A stretch of 16,466 bases of DNA, from NCBI GenBank assembly GCA_947632745.1, contig CANRQH010000019.1:1-16466 (forward strand), in the 5' to 3' direction. Both the position numbers and the translations under genes were made by a program. The notes under the pieces are model-generated. The model ran no database searches, had not been told where the DNA came from, and worked only from the letters and a program-made list of their open reading frames with translations. Source of the DNA: an uncultured Clostridia bacterium. Its GTDB lineage: Bacteria; Bacillota; Clostridia; TANB77; CAG-508. Positions 1 through 6,714 of this stretch are shown piece after piece; position 1 is the stretch's first letter; each line of letters begins with the position of its first letter.

Positions 1-46
1 CCTAAATAGGGAGATTTTTAATCTCTCTATTTAGGGCGCTTTTTTA
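1..46 (+). terminator. Rho-independent terminator at the left edge
   Basis: Bases 1-16 pair with 20-35 (16 bp, one G-T wobble, TTT loop), followed by GCGC and a run of six T at 40-45. The T run lies on the + side, so it would end a + strand gene lying left of the window. Nothing upstream is visible to confirm that gene. Confidence 0.85.
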
Positions 47-130
47 TGTCGGCTGTGAATTGTAACTATATGTGTCAATGATGTGAAACAAAATTTTTAA
101 AAAATTTGTAGTATCATTGAATTTTCTATT

Positions 131-191
131 GGTGCTTTCGCACCAGTACTTACAAAAATATATAAAATATATTTTATACATTTTTGTAAGT
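131..191 (-). terminator. Two hairpins downstream of the transposase
   Basis: Bases 148-191 form an almost perfect 44-bp palindrome (ACTTACAAAAAT to ATTTTTGTAAGT, one wobble). Bases 131-144 form a 5-bp GGTGC/GCACC stem with a 4-base loop. They lie just past the transposase stop, inside the IS. They could end or protect the transposase mRNA, but the minus-strand side lacks a strong T run, so calling them a terminator is tentative. Confidence 0.45.
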
Positions 192-205
192 GAAAAATAT
201 TTCTT

Positions 206-1204
206 TTATGCTACTGCTAGCTCTAGTTCTACTCTTTTCTCTTTTGGTGTTAAGTATCCTAATACTGCCATTGGTATATTATTTGATCTTCTTAAATATG
301 CTTTTCCTTGTCTTATTAAATCTTCTAAACTGTAGAATTTTAAGTAACTGTAAAATCTTTCATTATCGTTTCTATGACTTCTTTCTACTTTTCCATTATG
401 TTCTGGTGTTCTTGGTCTTATCTTGTAATGTTTTATTTCTAATTGTTTTAATAATGTATCCATTGGATGTTCTTTTTTTATTTTTGCTTGATTATAGCTA
501 AACTCCGTTCCATTATCTGTTTGTATCGTTTTAGGTTTATATCCATAATATTCTATACATCTTTTTATAAAATCTACCGTATTTGCTGGTGTTAATTCTT
601 CATACCACCATAAAAATCTTTCTCTGCTTGCCTCATCTATACATGTATATTGATAATATTTTTTATCTTCTGGTAATTTTACCTTGCATTCATTTGGTAC
701 ATATTTTGCATCTATTTGCCACTTTTCTCCTATATTTTTTGGTGTTTCATATTTTTTATTATGTTTATTCTTTGATGTGTTTTTTATATTCATTCCTTTG
801 TAGAATTTTATGTTTAACCTTTTCATTACTCTATATAATGATGTTATTTTTCTTGCATATCCTTTTTCTCTCTTTAATTTTGCCCATAATTCACATAGTG
901 TTATTCTAGGATTTCTTCTTACATAATTTCTGATCCACCTTATTTCTTGATTTGTATGTGCATTCGGATGTCTTGTTTTAGGTTTATGGCTCTTATCTTT
1001 TAAGCTTTCTTTTGTCCCATCGTACTTTTTTACCCATCTCCATAACGAATATCTTGATATGTGATATTTTCTACATGTATAATCTATATCTCCATTATTT
1101 AGATATGTTTTTACTGCATTTTCTTTTGTTTTTATATCATGTGGTAAATATCTTTTTCCATTTTTATTTCCTTTTTCTATATTTTGTGTTATAATATTAT
1201 TCAT
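206..1204 (-). CDS. IS481-family transposase (DDE)
   Basis: Catalyses cut and transfer of the surrounding insertion sequence. From the ATG at 1204 it is 332 residues. Residues about 27-61 look like a helix-turn-helix DNA-binding segment (CRKYHISRYSLWRW), followed by a basic linker and an rve-type integrase core. The DDE triad is visible as D165 (WQIDAKYV), D230 (QTDNGTEF) and E274 (HNGKVERSHR); the DNG and HNGKVERSH motifs fit IS481 and the wider IS3-like group. A longer reading would begin at a TTG at 1252. I prefer ATG 1204 because AAAGGA lies 12-13 bases upstream, and because the -10 of the likely internal promoter (TATAAT, 1252-1257) overlaps the TTG. The C-terminus looks complete. A 13-bp inverted repeat around the start probably limits translation of read-through transcripts (separate entry). 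Confidence 0.9.
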   Translation of the reverse strand: MNNIITQNIEKGNKNGKRYLPHDIKTKENAVKTYLNNGDIDYTCRKYHISRYSLWRWVKKYDGTKESLKDKSHKPKTRHPNAHTNQEIRWIRNYVRRNPRITLCELWAKLKREKGYARKITSLYRVMKRLNIKFYKGMNIKNTSKNKHNKKYETPKNIGEKWQIDAKYVPNECKVKLPEDKKYYQYTCIDEASRERFLWWYEELTPANTVDFIKRCIEYYGYKPKTIQTDNGTEFSYNQAKIKKEHPMDTLLKQLEIKHYKIRPRTPEHNGKVERSHRNDNERFYSYLKFYSLEDLIRQGKAYLRRSNNIPMAVLGYLTPKEKRVELELAVA

Positions 1205-1272
1205 AAGTGATTCAAGTCCTTTCGTATAATTTTGATTTTTTGAACAATTCAATTATACTACTTGAATCACTT
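1205..1272 (-). promoter_or_regulatory. Inverted repeat sequestering the transposase RBS, with internal -10
   Basis: AAGTGATTCAAGT at 1205-1217 is perfectly complementary to 1260-1272, and an inner pair GTATAATT (1224-1231) / AATTATAC (1251-1258) extends the stem. The 1205-1217 arm lies between the RBS and the ATG at 1204, so a transcript containing both arms would bury the initiation region. A TATAAT on the minus strand (1252-1257) would start RNA near 1245, downstream of the other arm, leaving the RBS free. The -35 region is weak. This layout fits the known protection of IS elements against read-through activation; the mechanism here is inferred. Confidence 0.55.
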
Positions 1273-1350
1273 TTTTTCTATACTATTTTTGTTTCACATC
1301 AATTGTAACACTACATTTTTTAAAAAAATTTTCATTTTTTATTTAGAAAA

Positions 1351-1567
1351 ATTACTATTTACTGTTTATAATCTAAAAATTAATAAAATTTTCATATAAA
1401 GCTTTGTCCTTTACTTTTTCACAGAAATTCTACACATTTTTTGTGGCACCTTTCCAAGGCAAGCTTGAACTCTTTCCATAAAAAATGTAAGAATTTCTAG
1501 TTCAAAGCACTCCAGCGCTTTTACTCAAATTTTATTAATTTTAAGATTGTAAACTATGAATTGTAAC
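1351..1567. repeat. MITE-like palindromic element, about 217 bp
   Basis: The left arm 1351-1391 and right arm 1527-1568 are inverted copies matching at about 34 of 41 positions. A second inverted pair nests inside: AGAAATTCT (1423-1431) with AGAATTTCT (1490-1498), and ACATTTTTT (1434-1442) with AAAAAATGT (1480-1488). The 7-mer TAGAAAA sits on both sides (1344-1350 and 1568-1574) and could be a target-site duplication, though it is A-rich. There is no ORF inside. This explains most of the gene-free stretch between the IS and the next terminator. Alternative: a structured RNA gene or an isolated palindrome of unknown role. Confidence 0.55.
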
Positions 1568-1571
1568 TAGA

Positions 1572-1618
1572 AAAAAAATATCAAATGTTATTTTTTATTT
1601 TAACATTTGATATTTTTA
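1572..1618 (-). terminator. Terminator after the small surface-protein gene
   Basis: ATATCAAATGTTA (1578-1590) pairs perfectly with 1601-1613. It is A-rich on the left and T-rich on the right, so it can work on both strands; on the minus strand it ends the 1662-2192 gene. The same 13-bp stem is found again at 3725-3760. Confidence 0.8.
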
Positions 1619-1661
1619 TGTATCTTATATAATTTTACATACTTTTATTATTTTTAATAGT

Positions 1662-2192
1662 TTAAGCATTTGCAACTTTTCTTCTTACTACGAAAATTGT
1701 AGCTAATGCAACTATTGCTAATGCAGAAATAATTAAAACTGAATTTACATTATTTCCTGTATAAGCTAATTTTCCATCTTTAAAAGAGATAACTTCTATT
1801 AATTTACCGTCTTTTGATATTTGTACTGCACCATCTTTAAATGTTAACTCTACTCCGATTACAGCTGCTGTTGTATTTGCTATTGATATTAATTGACCTT
1901 TTTGTTCTGGTGTTGCACTTCTAATTTCTTCAATATTTGTTATTCCTTGGTCTTGCATGTATTCATCAGCTTTAACAGCTTGTGCATATATAGCATCAGC
2001 TTGTGCATCAGTTTCTACATATGAATTTACGAATCTTTCGATTCTAACTTTATCTGATTGTGTTAAACCATATGCCCTTCCCATTGAATATATTTCATCT
2101 GCTAATGATGATTTTGTTGCAGCATTTGCTACTGGTGCAATAGTTAATATTGCTATTAGTAATACAATTGCAATTGAAATTAATTTTTTCAT
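1662..2192 (-). CDS. Small cell-wall-anchored protein, LAYTG sorting signal
   Basis: A 176-residue secreted protein of unknown function. It has a signal peptide (KK then a hydrophobic core, likely cut after ANA-24), a predicted helical acidic domain (about 30-130), and a C-terminal cell-wall sorting signal: LAYTG at 142-146, a hydrophobic segment, then an RRK tail. It is a diverged paralog of the two 168-residue proteins at 6123 and 7767. Shared features are D-E-[IL]-Y near the mature N-terminus, YG[LM]T..DKV, KDG near residue 130, and K-L-x-YTGN at the anchor. The open frame extends to a TTG at 2216, but GGGAGG is placed correctly for the ATG at 2192 and the signal peptide begins there. It has its own promoter (2225-2253) and terminator, so it is probably monocistronic. 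The sortase at 5203-5952 is the only anchoring enzyme visible nearby. I do not recognise the domain as a characterised family. Confidence 0.85.
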   Translation of the reverse strand: MKKLISIAIVLLIAILTIAPVANAATKSSLADEIYSMGRAYGLTQSDKVRIERFVNSYVETDAQADAIYAQAVKADEYMQDQGITNIEEIRSATPEQKGQLISIANTTAAVIGVELTFKDGAVQISKDGKLIEVISFKDGKLAYTGNNVNSVLIISALAIVALATIFVVRRKVANA

Positions 2193-2224
2193 TTTTATTT
2201 CCTCCCTTTCTTTCAACTGAATAA

Positions 2225-2253
2225 ATTATACCATGTTTATTCTTTTTTGGCAA
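2225..2253 (-). promoter_or_regulatory. Sigma-A promoter of the 1662-2192 gene
   Basis: On the minus strand TTGCCA (2253-2248), a 17-base spacer and TATAAT (2230-2225), about 33 bases before the ATG. The identical arrangement, with TTGCCA or TTGCAA, precedes both paralogs. Confidence 0.8.
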
Positions 2254-2309
2254 TAGTTTTTTTGAAAATCATGAAAATTTTTGTTTTAATTTTTTTTATT
2301 ATATCATGT

Positions 2310-2347
2310 ACTTCCGAGTTTGGCGTGATTTTACTTCCGAGTTTGGC
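2310..2347. repeat. Tandem motif ACTTCCGAGTTTGGC, period 23
   Basis: Two exact 15-base copies at 2310-2324 and 2333-2347, spaced by 23 bases, about 56 bp upstream of the -35 of the 1662-2192 gene. A diverged copy of the same two-unit array lies at 6715-6752 upstream of its paralog. They may be operator sites, or terminal repeats left by an IS (IS21-type ends carry such arrays). A further TATAAT on the minus strand lies immediately downstream of this array. Confidence 0.7.
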
Positions 2348-2401
2348 ATTGTTTTATTAATTTTATTGTTTATTTTTTACAATACACAATACAAAATATT
2401 T

Positions 2402-3604
2402 TTAACATTTTTTATTTAATAAAAAATCTATTATATTTAAATGCTTAATTCCATCTTTACTATAATCCATTTTATCCATTGTAATCACATATTTTGGAAA
2501 ATTATCATCTACATATTTAAATGCTCCAAATTCTCGTTTTACCACCTCATCACTTGACAAGTAATCTGCAACTTGTATATATTCTCTTTCTCCAAAATTA
2601 TCTATTACAAAATCTACTTCTCCTTTGTCTGTTTTACCAATATATACTTCATAGCCTCTGGCAATTAGCTCATTATAAACTATATTTTCTAGTCTTCCAC
2701 CTATTTTCTTTTCCATAGGAGATTTTTTTAAAGATAATAATCCTAAATCTGTTAAATAGTATTTTTCTAAAGTTGCCATAACATTCTTTCCTCTTATGTC
2801 ATATCTATTTACTTTATTGAATATTGAAGATGTTGTAATATACTCTATATAATTCATTACTGTATCAGGAGTAGTATTTATCTTTTCATTTTTTAAATAA
2901 CCTGTAATTGAATTTGAAGATATAATTCCCCCTATATTTTCCATCATGAACTGTACAATTCTATTTAATAAATTTATATCTTTTATTTGATTTCTTTGTA
3001 CAATGTCTTTTAATATAATTGTGCTATACAAGTCTCTTAAATACATTTTTCTTTCTTCTTGACTATTTGTATTATATATTAATGGCATTCCGCCCCATTC
3101 TACAAACTCATCAAAAGAATTTTCTGTAATTTCTTCATTTTTTGATTTTTTTAATTCTAAAAATTCTGAATATGTAAATGGCATCATTTTTAAGCTTATA
3201 TATCTACCTGTTAAATGAGTTGCTAATTCTCCTGAAAGCAATTTACTATTTGACCCTGTAATAAAGATACTTACATTCATTGTTGCTCTAAATGAATTTA
3301 TTACTCTTTCAAAATCTGATACATCTTGTATTTCATCAAAAAACAAATAATATTTTTCTTTATCTTTAATTTTACTTTTTATATATTCATTAAATTTTTT
3401 TGGCTCTGTATATTCTATATTGTCGTAATCTTCAAAATTCATATATATAATATGATTTTCTTTTATTCCTTTTTGCTTTAATTCATCGATTATCTGCGTT
3501 AGTAATGTTGATTTTCCACATCTTCTTACACCCATAATAACTTTTATAAGTTCACTATCATATGATTCTCTTAACTTATTTAAATATAATTCTCTTTTTA
3601 TCAT
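2402..3604 (-). CDS. AAA-type ATPase with DUF4143 C-terminal region
   Basis: A 400-residue P-loop ATPase of the AAA_14/DUF4143 type, a common prokaryotic group whose cellular role is largely undefined. Walker A is GVRRCGKST (25-33), Walker B is YYLFFDE (85-91), and ITGSNS (115-120) fits the sensor position; GRYISLKMMPFTYSEF (about 133-148) is typical of the family. The C-terminal third carries E306 in the segment ENIVYNEL and D331 in GEVDFVI, a pattern seen in DUF4143 proteins that resembles a PD-(D/E)XK nuclease fold; catalysis is not established. Length is normal for the family. The start at 3604 is supported by AGGAGG. It has its own consensus promoter and stands alone, with no evident link to the surface-protein genes. 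No clear terminator follows it. It is probably an accessory gene. Confidence 0.88.
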   Translation of the reverse strand: MIKRELYLNKLRESYDSELIKVIMGVRRCGKSTLLTQIIDELKQKGIKENHIIYMNFEDYDNIEYTEPKKFNEYIKSKIKDKEKYYLFFDEIQDVSDFERVINSFRATMNVSIFITGSNSKLLSGELATHLTGRYISLKMMPFTYSEFLELKKSKNEEITENSFDEFVEWGGMPLIYNTNSQEERKMYLRDLYSTIILKDIVQRNQIKDINLLNRIVQFMMENIGGIISSNSITGYLKNEKINTTPDTVMNYIEYITTSSIFNKVNRYDIRGKNVMATLEKYYLTDLGLLSLKKSPMEKKIGGRLENIVYNELIARGYEVYIGKTDKGEVDFVIDNFGEREYIQVADYLSSDEVVKREFGAFKYVDDNFPKYVITMDKMDYSKDGIKHLNIIDFLLNKKC

Positions 3605-3624
3605 GGCTTTATCCTCCTAGCTAT

Positions 3625-3653
3625 AGGATAACATATGTTTTTTGTTTTGTCAA
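3625..3653 (-). promoter_or_regulatory. Sigma-A promoter of the ATPase gene
   Basis: On the minus strand a perfect TTGACA (3653-3648), a 17-base spacer and TATCCT (3630-3625). The start codon follows 20 bases later behind AGGAGG. Confidence 0.75.
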
Positions 3654-3720
3654 GTTTTACTGCCCGCACTCGAAAAAAAATGTTTTTTTCTATTTTTTTC
3701 GACTTTGAACTTTTAAAATT

Positions 3721-3765
3721 AAAAATATCAAATGTTATTTTTAATTTTAACATTTGATATTTTTT
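3721..3765 (-). terminator. Terminator after the cohesin-like surface-protein gene
   Basis: ATATCAAATGTTA (3725-3737) pairs with 3748-3760, with A and T runs on either side, so it can act on both strands. The stem is identical to the terminator at 1578-1613, although the genes it follows are unrelated in sequence. Confidence 0.8.
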
Positions 3766-3799
3766 GAATATTATATAATTTTTTATTATTTAAAATATT

Positions 3800-5119
3800 T
3801 TAATTGTTAATATTTTTATTTTTTCTATTTACAATTATTATCGATATTATTCCAACAAGTGAAATTGCCATCATAGAAATAAATAAAGTAATTGGCATAT
3901 CTCCTGTATTTGGAATATCTGGATTTGTTACTGTTACTTCAACTTCACTTACAAATTGATCATTTATTACTGCTTTAATTCTTACTTTTCCAGCTGTTCT
4001 TGCTCTAATAATTCCTTTTTCATCCACTGTTGCAATGGAAGGCTCACTTGATGAATATTGTATTTTCTCTATCAAATTTGCTGCTTCTTCTGGTTCTACT
4101 ACTACTTGTACTTGTTCTTCTTCACCAACAAGAAGATTATTTCTTTTTATTCTTATATATGCATTTTCTATTGATGGTGTTGTAACTTTTGGCTCTATTT
4201 CAATTTCAGCAGTAATATTTTTAACATTAGCAGCTTTCCAGTTACCTTGAATTAACCAATTTGTATCTATTGAAAATGTAGTTTTTTCATTTTCAGTATT
4301 TTCAAGTGCTTTTACTTTTATGTTTGCCAGAGTATCATTTTTATTTAAATTTATTGCTGTATCACTACTTATACTAAATCCATCAATTTTACCTCCTTCA
4401 TTATAAGAAGGAATAATTTGTGTATCTTCTGGTAATCCATTCCCTTTAGTGACTTCTAATATATTCATATTATCATCATATAAAAAATTAGCAACAATAT
4501 AATTAATTTCCATTTTATCATCTGCTTTAACTGAAATAGTCTGTTCTTCTCCTGGATACATTTTTTGGTTGTAAATCATATTAAATTCTGGTTTGTCATT
4601 AGAATCATCCATTTCAGTAATTATTATGCTTCCTGGTTGTGTTGTAATATTAATCTTTTCATTATCATCGCTTAATAATTGAGCCTCACTCCAGTTAATT
4701 TCATATTTTCCTAAATTTGCATTATTTTTAGCTTTTACATTAATTTTTAAAAGTATTCCTTGATTAATCTCAATTGGTTCGCTATCATCACTTATAATTT
4801 CAAATCCAGTTATTTTTTCTCCTGTATGCTTTGGTTCTAATTTTGCATTATTAGGAAGATTTTCTCCTTTATCAATCCCTGTAATTTCAATAGCATCTCC
4901 ATCATAATCGAATTCAGCAATAAAATGTGTAAATTCCAACTTTTCATTAACTGTTGCGTTTAGTGTTGAGTTTTCATCTCTTTTCATTATACGATTATGA
5001 GCCATTGCAAATTCTGGCTTTGGATCTGTTTCAGCTAATACATTTGTTATTGGTACAATTGTTAGTACCATTATTGCTAAAATAATTACTGCTAAAATTT
5101 TTCTTGTTTTTGTTTTCAT
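3800..5119 (-). CDS. Wall-anchored protein, two cohesin-like repeats plus Big2-like domain
   Basis: A 439-residue surface protein, probably an adhesin or scaffold. In order: signal peptide (cut near VLA-29); two tandem repeats of about 140 residues, each opening with KPEF.M..N..M, rich in beta strands, with the spacing of cohesin or related beta-sandwich domains; a Big2-like Ig domain containing YSSSEPSIATVDEKGIIRA, the hallmark of group 2 bacterial Ig folds; then IPNTGD, a hydrophobic segment and a basic tail (NRKNK), a sortase sorting signal. The frame is open to a TTG at 5158, but AGAGGG precedes the ATG at 5119 and the signal peptide starts there. It lies 83 bases downstream of the sortase gene and is the likeliest co-transcribed substrate. 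The cohesin assignment rests on sequence pattern only; the repeats could be another adhesin beta-sandwich. Confidence 0.82.
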   Translation of the reverse strand: MKTKTRKILAVIILAIMVLTIVPITNVLAETDPKPEFAMAHNRIMKRDENSTLNATVNEKLEFTHFIAEFDYDGDAIEITGIDKGENLPNNAKLEPKHTGEKITGFEIISDDSEPIEINQGILLKINVKAKNNANLGKYEINWSEAQLLSDDNEKINITTQPGSIIITEMDDSNDKPEFNMIYNQKMYPGEEQTISVKADDKMEINYIVANFLYDDNMNILEVTKGNGLPEDTQIIPSYNEGGKIDGFSISSDTAINLNKNDTLANIKVKALENTENEKTTFSIDTNWLIQGNWKAANVKNITAEIEIEPKVTTPSIENAYIRIKRNNLLVGEEEQVQVVVEPEEAANLIEKIQYSSSEPSIATVDEKGIIRARTAGKVRIKAVINDQFVSEVEVTVTNPDIPNTGDMPITLFISMMAISLVGIISIIIVNRKNKNINN

Positions 5120-5133
5120 TTTTTCCCTCTTTC

Positions 5134-5160
5134 TTCTTGTTAGATTTTTTGCTAACAAGA
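5134..5160 (-). promoter_or_regulatory. Hairpin in the sortase/surface-protein intergenic RNA
   Basis: TCTTGTTAG and CTAACAAGA form a 9-bp stem with an 8-base loop, ending a few bases before the RBS of the 3800-5119 gene. There is no T run on the minus strand, so it does not read as a terminator. It may be an mRNA-stability or processing element that sets different levels of sortase and substrate. Confidence 0.4.
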
Positions 5161-5202
5161 TAATATATTTTTATATTTTAAATTAAATATAAACTATTTT
5201 AA

Positions 5203-5952
5203 TTAAGGTTGTTCATTTGGTATTTCTTCTAATTTTCCAAGTACAATATATCTTGCATCCTCATATTCATAAGCACAAGTTGAAAGTGTTATAATTTTAT
5301 CATTTTCTGTTACAGTTACATCACTTGTAAAGTCTGATTTTTTTATAATATTGTCTATTGTATTTTGAGTCAAATTATTAAATGTGTATATTTTAGAATT
5401 TGTTGATTCTGTGCATGCACAAAATACTCTCACTAAATAATTTTTTTCAGGTGTAAAATAATACATAAACTTATGGTTTTCATAATAGTCTTGACTTTTA
5501 TATTTTGGTAAACTTCCAAACATAGTTTCATTTTTTATATTGTGTCCATATATTATAGTATTACAATCTTGCATGTTTGTATCATTTCTATAATCCATAA
5601 ATAAACTTCCAGAACGATTATATTCTCCTGTTATTAGTCTTCTCAAGTAATAAGAATTATCATTACTTTGTAAAATAGGATTATTGATAGGTGTGTCTTT
5701 TGAATAAAGCCATCCTACTATATCTTTATTTTGTTGTTTTAATGTTTCAAAATCCACTCTAAAAGGAAGTTTATATTCATTTTCCTCTTCATTATTATCG
5801 CTTTCTTCAAATACTATTGCTTTTTCTATAAGATTATCTGTGGATTTTTTATTTTTATTTAATTCTACAAAATAATCAACTACTTTATATAAAGAGAAAC
5901 TAAATACTCCTAAGAATATTATTAGTAATATTACTTTTAATTTCTTATTCAT
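5203..5952 (-). CDS. srtB: Class B sortase
   Basis: A membrane-anchored transpeptidase that joins surface proteins to peptidoglycan. Of 249 residues, the N-terminal segment about 7-25 is the membrane anchor. The class B signature follows: VDFETLKQQNKDIVGWL (66-82), DN.YYLRR (98-105), GSLFMDYRN (115-123). Catalytic residues are H137 (IYGHN), C226 (LSTC) and R234 (YEDAR), so the enzyme should be active. The start at 5952 is supported by AAGGAG ten to fifteen bases upstream. Its own promoter lies at 5993-6021, and the IPNTG-anchored protein follows immediately. The nearby substrates carry LPYTG, LAYTG and IPNTG signals rather than the NPQTN of iron-system SrtB, so its specificity may be unusual for the class. 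I use the symbol for the class, not for orthology. Confidence 0.92.
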   Translation of the reverse strand: MNKKLKVILLIIFLGVFSFSLYKVVDYFVELNKNKKSTDNLIEKAIVFEESDNNEEENEYKLPFRVDFETLKQQNKDIVGWLYSKDTPINNPILQSNDNSYYLRRLITGEYNRSGSLFMDYRNDTNMQDCNTIIYGHNIKNETMFGSLPKYKSQDYYENHKFMYYFTPEKNYLVRVFCACTESTNSKIYTFNNLTQNTIDNIIKKSDFTSDVTVTENDKIITLSTCAYEYEDARYIVLGKLEEIPNEQP

Positions 5953-5992
5953 ATGGGTTTATTTCTCCTTCCATATTAACACCTTTGAAAAT

Positions 5993-6021
5993 AGTCTATC
6001 AATAAATTTATTTTTTTTCAA
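5993..6021 (-). promoter_or_regulatory. Probable promoter of the sortase gene
   Basis: On the minus strand TTGAAA (6021-6016), 17 bases, TAGACT (5998-5993). The -35 lies inside a stretch of about 30 bases nearly repeated at 2379-2405. Confidence 0.55.
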
Positions 6022-6084
6022 TACACAAAACAAAATATTTTTATTTTCGACAAATATTATTTACTTATTTGTATAAATTAATAA

Positions 6085-6114
6085 GAAAAATTCACCTCAA
6101 AAATGAAGTGAATC
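6085..6114 (-). terminator. Terminator after the 6123-6629 gene
   Basis: On the minus strand ATTCACTTCA, TTTT loop, TGAGGTGAAT, then TTTTTC. The 10-bp stem has one G-T wobble. The corresponding terminator behind the close paralog is at 7735-7755, so it was copied with the gene. Confidence 0.8.
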
Positions 6115-6122
6115 TATTTTTA

Positions 6123-6629
6123 TTATTTTTTCTTTACTAATATTATTGTAGCTATAGCTATCATAGCAACTGCAGAAGCAATTATAATTGGAGTAGCTGT
6201 ATTTCCAGTATATGGAAGTTTGCCAGATAATGAAAGTGAATTAATCATTACTCCATCTTTGTAAACATCAATGCCTCTTGATTTGAAATCTAATGTTACA
6301 CCTGCAATAGCAGCTGCTCTGTTTGCTAAATCTATTAATTGAGCTCTTACATCAGCTGGTAAACTATGAACATCTTTTGTATTATTATCAATCATAATCT
6401 GTTCAGCTTGTTTTGCTAAATCTAATATTCTATTGCAATCTGCTTCAGATAATGGATAATCTTTTAAATATTGCTCCATTTTAACTTTGTCATTTTCAGT
6501 CATTCCATAATATGCTCCAATTTCATATAGTTCATCTGGTAAAGTTTGATTTGTTGCTGCATTTACTGCATTAAATGTTGAAATAATTAATAATACAAAT
6601 AATATTGCTACTGTTATAAATTTTTTCAT
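6123..6629 (-). CDS. Small cell-wall-anchored protein, LPYTG sorting signal (copy 1)
   Basis: 168 residues: a signal peptide (cut after VNA-24), a helical domain of about 30-110, a short beta-like segment with VYKDG, then LPYTGN (138-143), a hydrophobic stretch and the KKK tail. This is a sortase substrate. It differs from the copy at 7767-8273 at about 23 positions, most of them in the helical domain (residues 48-119), while the signal peptide and anchor are nearly unchanged. That distribution suggests a recent duplication with the exposed part diverging faster. The start is clear: AAGGAGG is seven bases before the ATG. Own promoter and terminator imply a separate transcript. Function is unknown; the mature domain is too small for an enzyme of an obvious type and may be a coat, pilin-like or signalling protein. 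Confidence 0.88.
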   Translation of the reverse strand: MKKFITVAILFVLLIISTFNAVNAATNQTLPDELYEIGAYYGMTENDKVKMEQYLKDYPLSEADCNRILDLAKQAEQIMIDNNTKDVHSLPADVRAQLIDLANRAAAIAGVTLDFKSRGIDVYKDGVMINSLSLSGKLPYTGNTATPIIIASAVAMIAIATIILVKKK

Positions 6630-6657
6630 TTTTAATCCTCCTTTCCATTTTTTTCTT

Positions 6658-6686
6658 ATTATATCATTTTAATTATCGGTTGGCAA
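6658..6686 (-). promoter_or_regulatory. Sigma-A promoter of the 6123-6629 gene
   Basis: On the minus strand TTGCCA (6686-6681), 17 bases, TATAAT (6663-6658). Same layout as the two paralogs. Confidence 0.8.
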
Positions 6687-6714
6687 TAAGTATATCTTTT
6701 GGTTTTATTTCTTT

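Larger units (their letters stand above)
73..1310 (-). mobile_element. IS481-like insertion sequence
   Basis: A single DDE transposase gene is bounded by imperfect terminal inverted repeats. The perfect core TGATGTGAAACAAAA at 79-93 is matched by its reverse complement at 1287-1301. Both ends can be extended outward to a TGT tip (left from 73, right to 1310), as is usual for IS481 elements, but the extension needs gaps, so the exact ends are uncertain by a few bases. No clean target-site duplication is visible. The 9-mer AATTGTAAC occurs at 59-67 outside the left end and at 1301-1309 at the right end, which complicates the boundary call. The transposase frame is open throughout, so the element may be active. 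Confidence 0.75.

Noticed and set aside
117..1194. Several + strand open frames opposite the transposase
   Set aside because: They are hydrophobic F/L-rich readings of the antisense strand, without RBS, and the minus-strand transposase has clear DDE motifs.
1310..1570. A riboswitch or known structured RNA in the gene-free stretch
   Set aside because: No recognised consensus; the overall mirror symmetry of long inverted arms and possible flanking duplication fits a mobile palindrome better.
2193..2216. TTG start giving an eight-residue N-terminal extension of the 1662 gene
   Set aside because: It overlaps the GGGAGG ribosome binding site; the ATG at 2192 starts a normal signal peptide.
2310..2347. 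Tandem motif as a CRISPR remnant
   Set aside because: Units of 15 bases with 8-base AT-rich spacers and only two copies; no cas genes in the window.
3670..3702. A/T hairpin TCGAAAAAAAAT / ATTTTTTTCGA as an additional terminator
   Set aside because: The stem is almost all A-T, lies between the ATPase promoter and the strong terminator at 3721, and has no T run on the minus strand.
5120..5158. TTG start extending the 3800 gene
   Set aside because: It lies in the 5' hairpin; the ATG at 5119 has AGAGGG upstream and begins the signal peptide.
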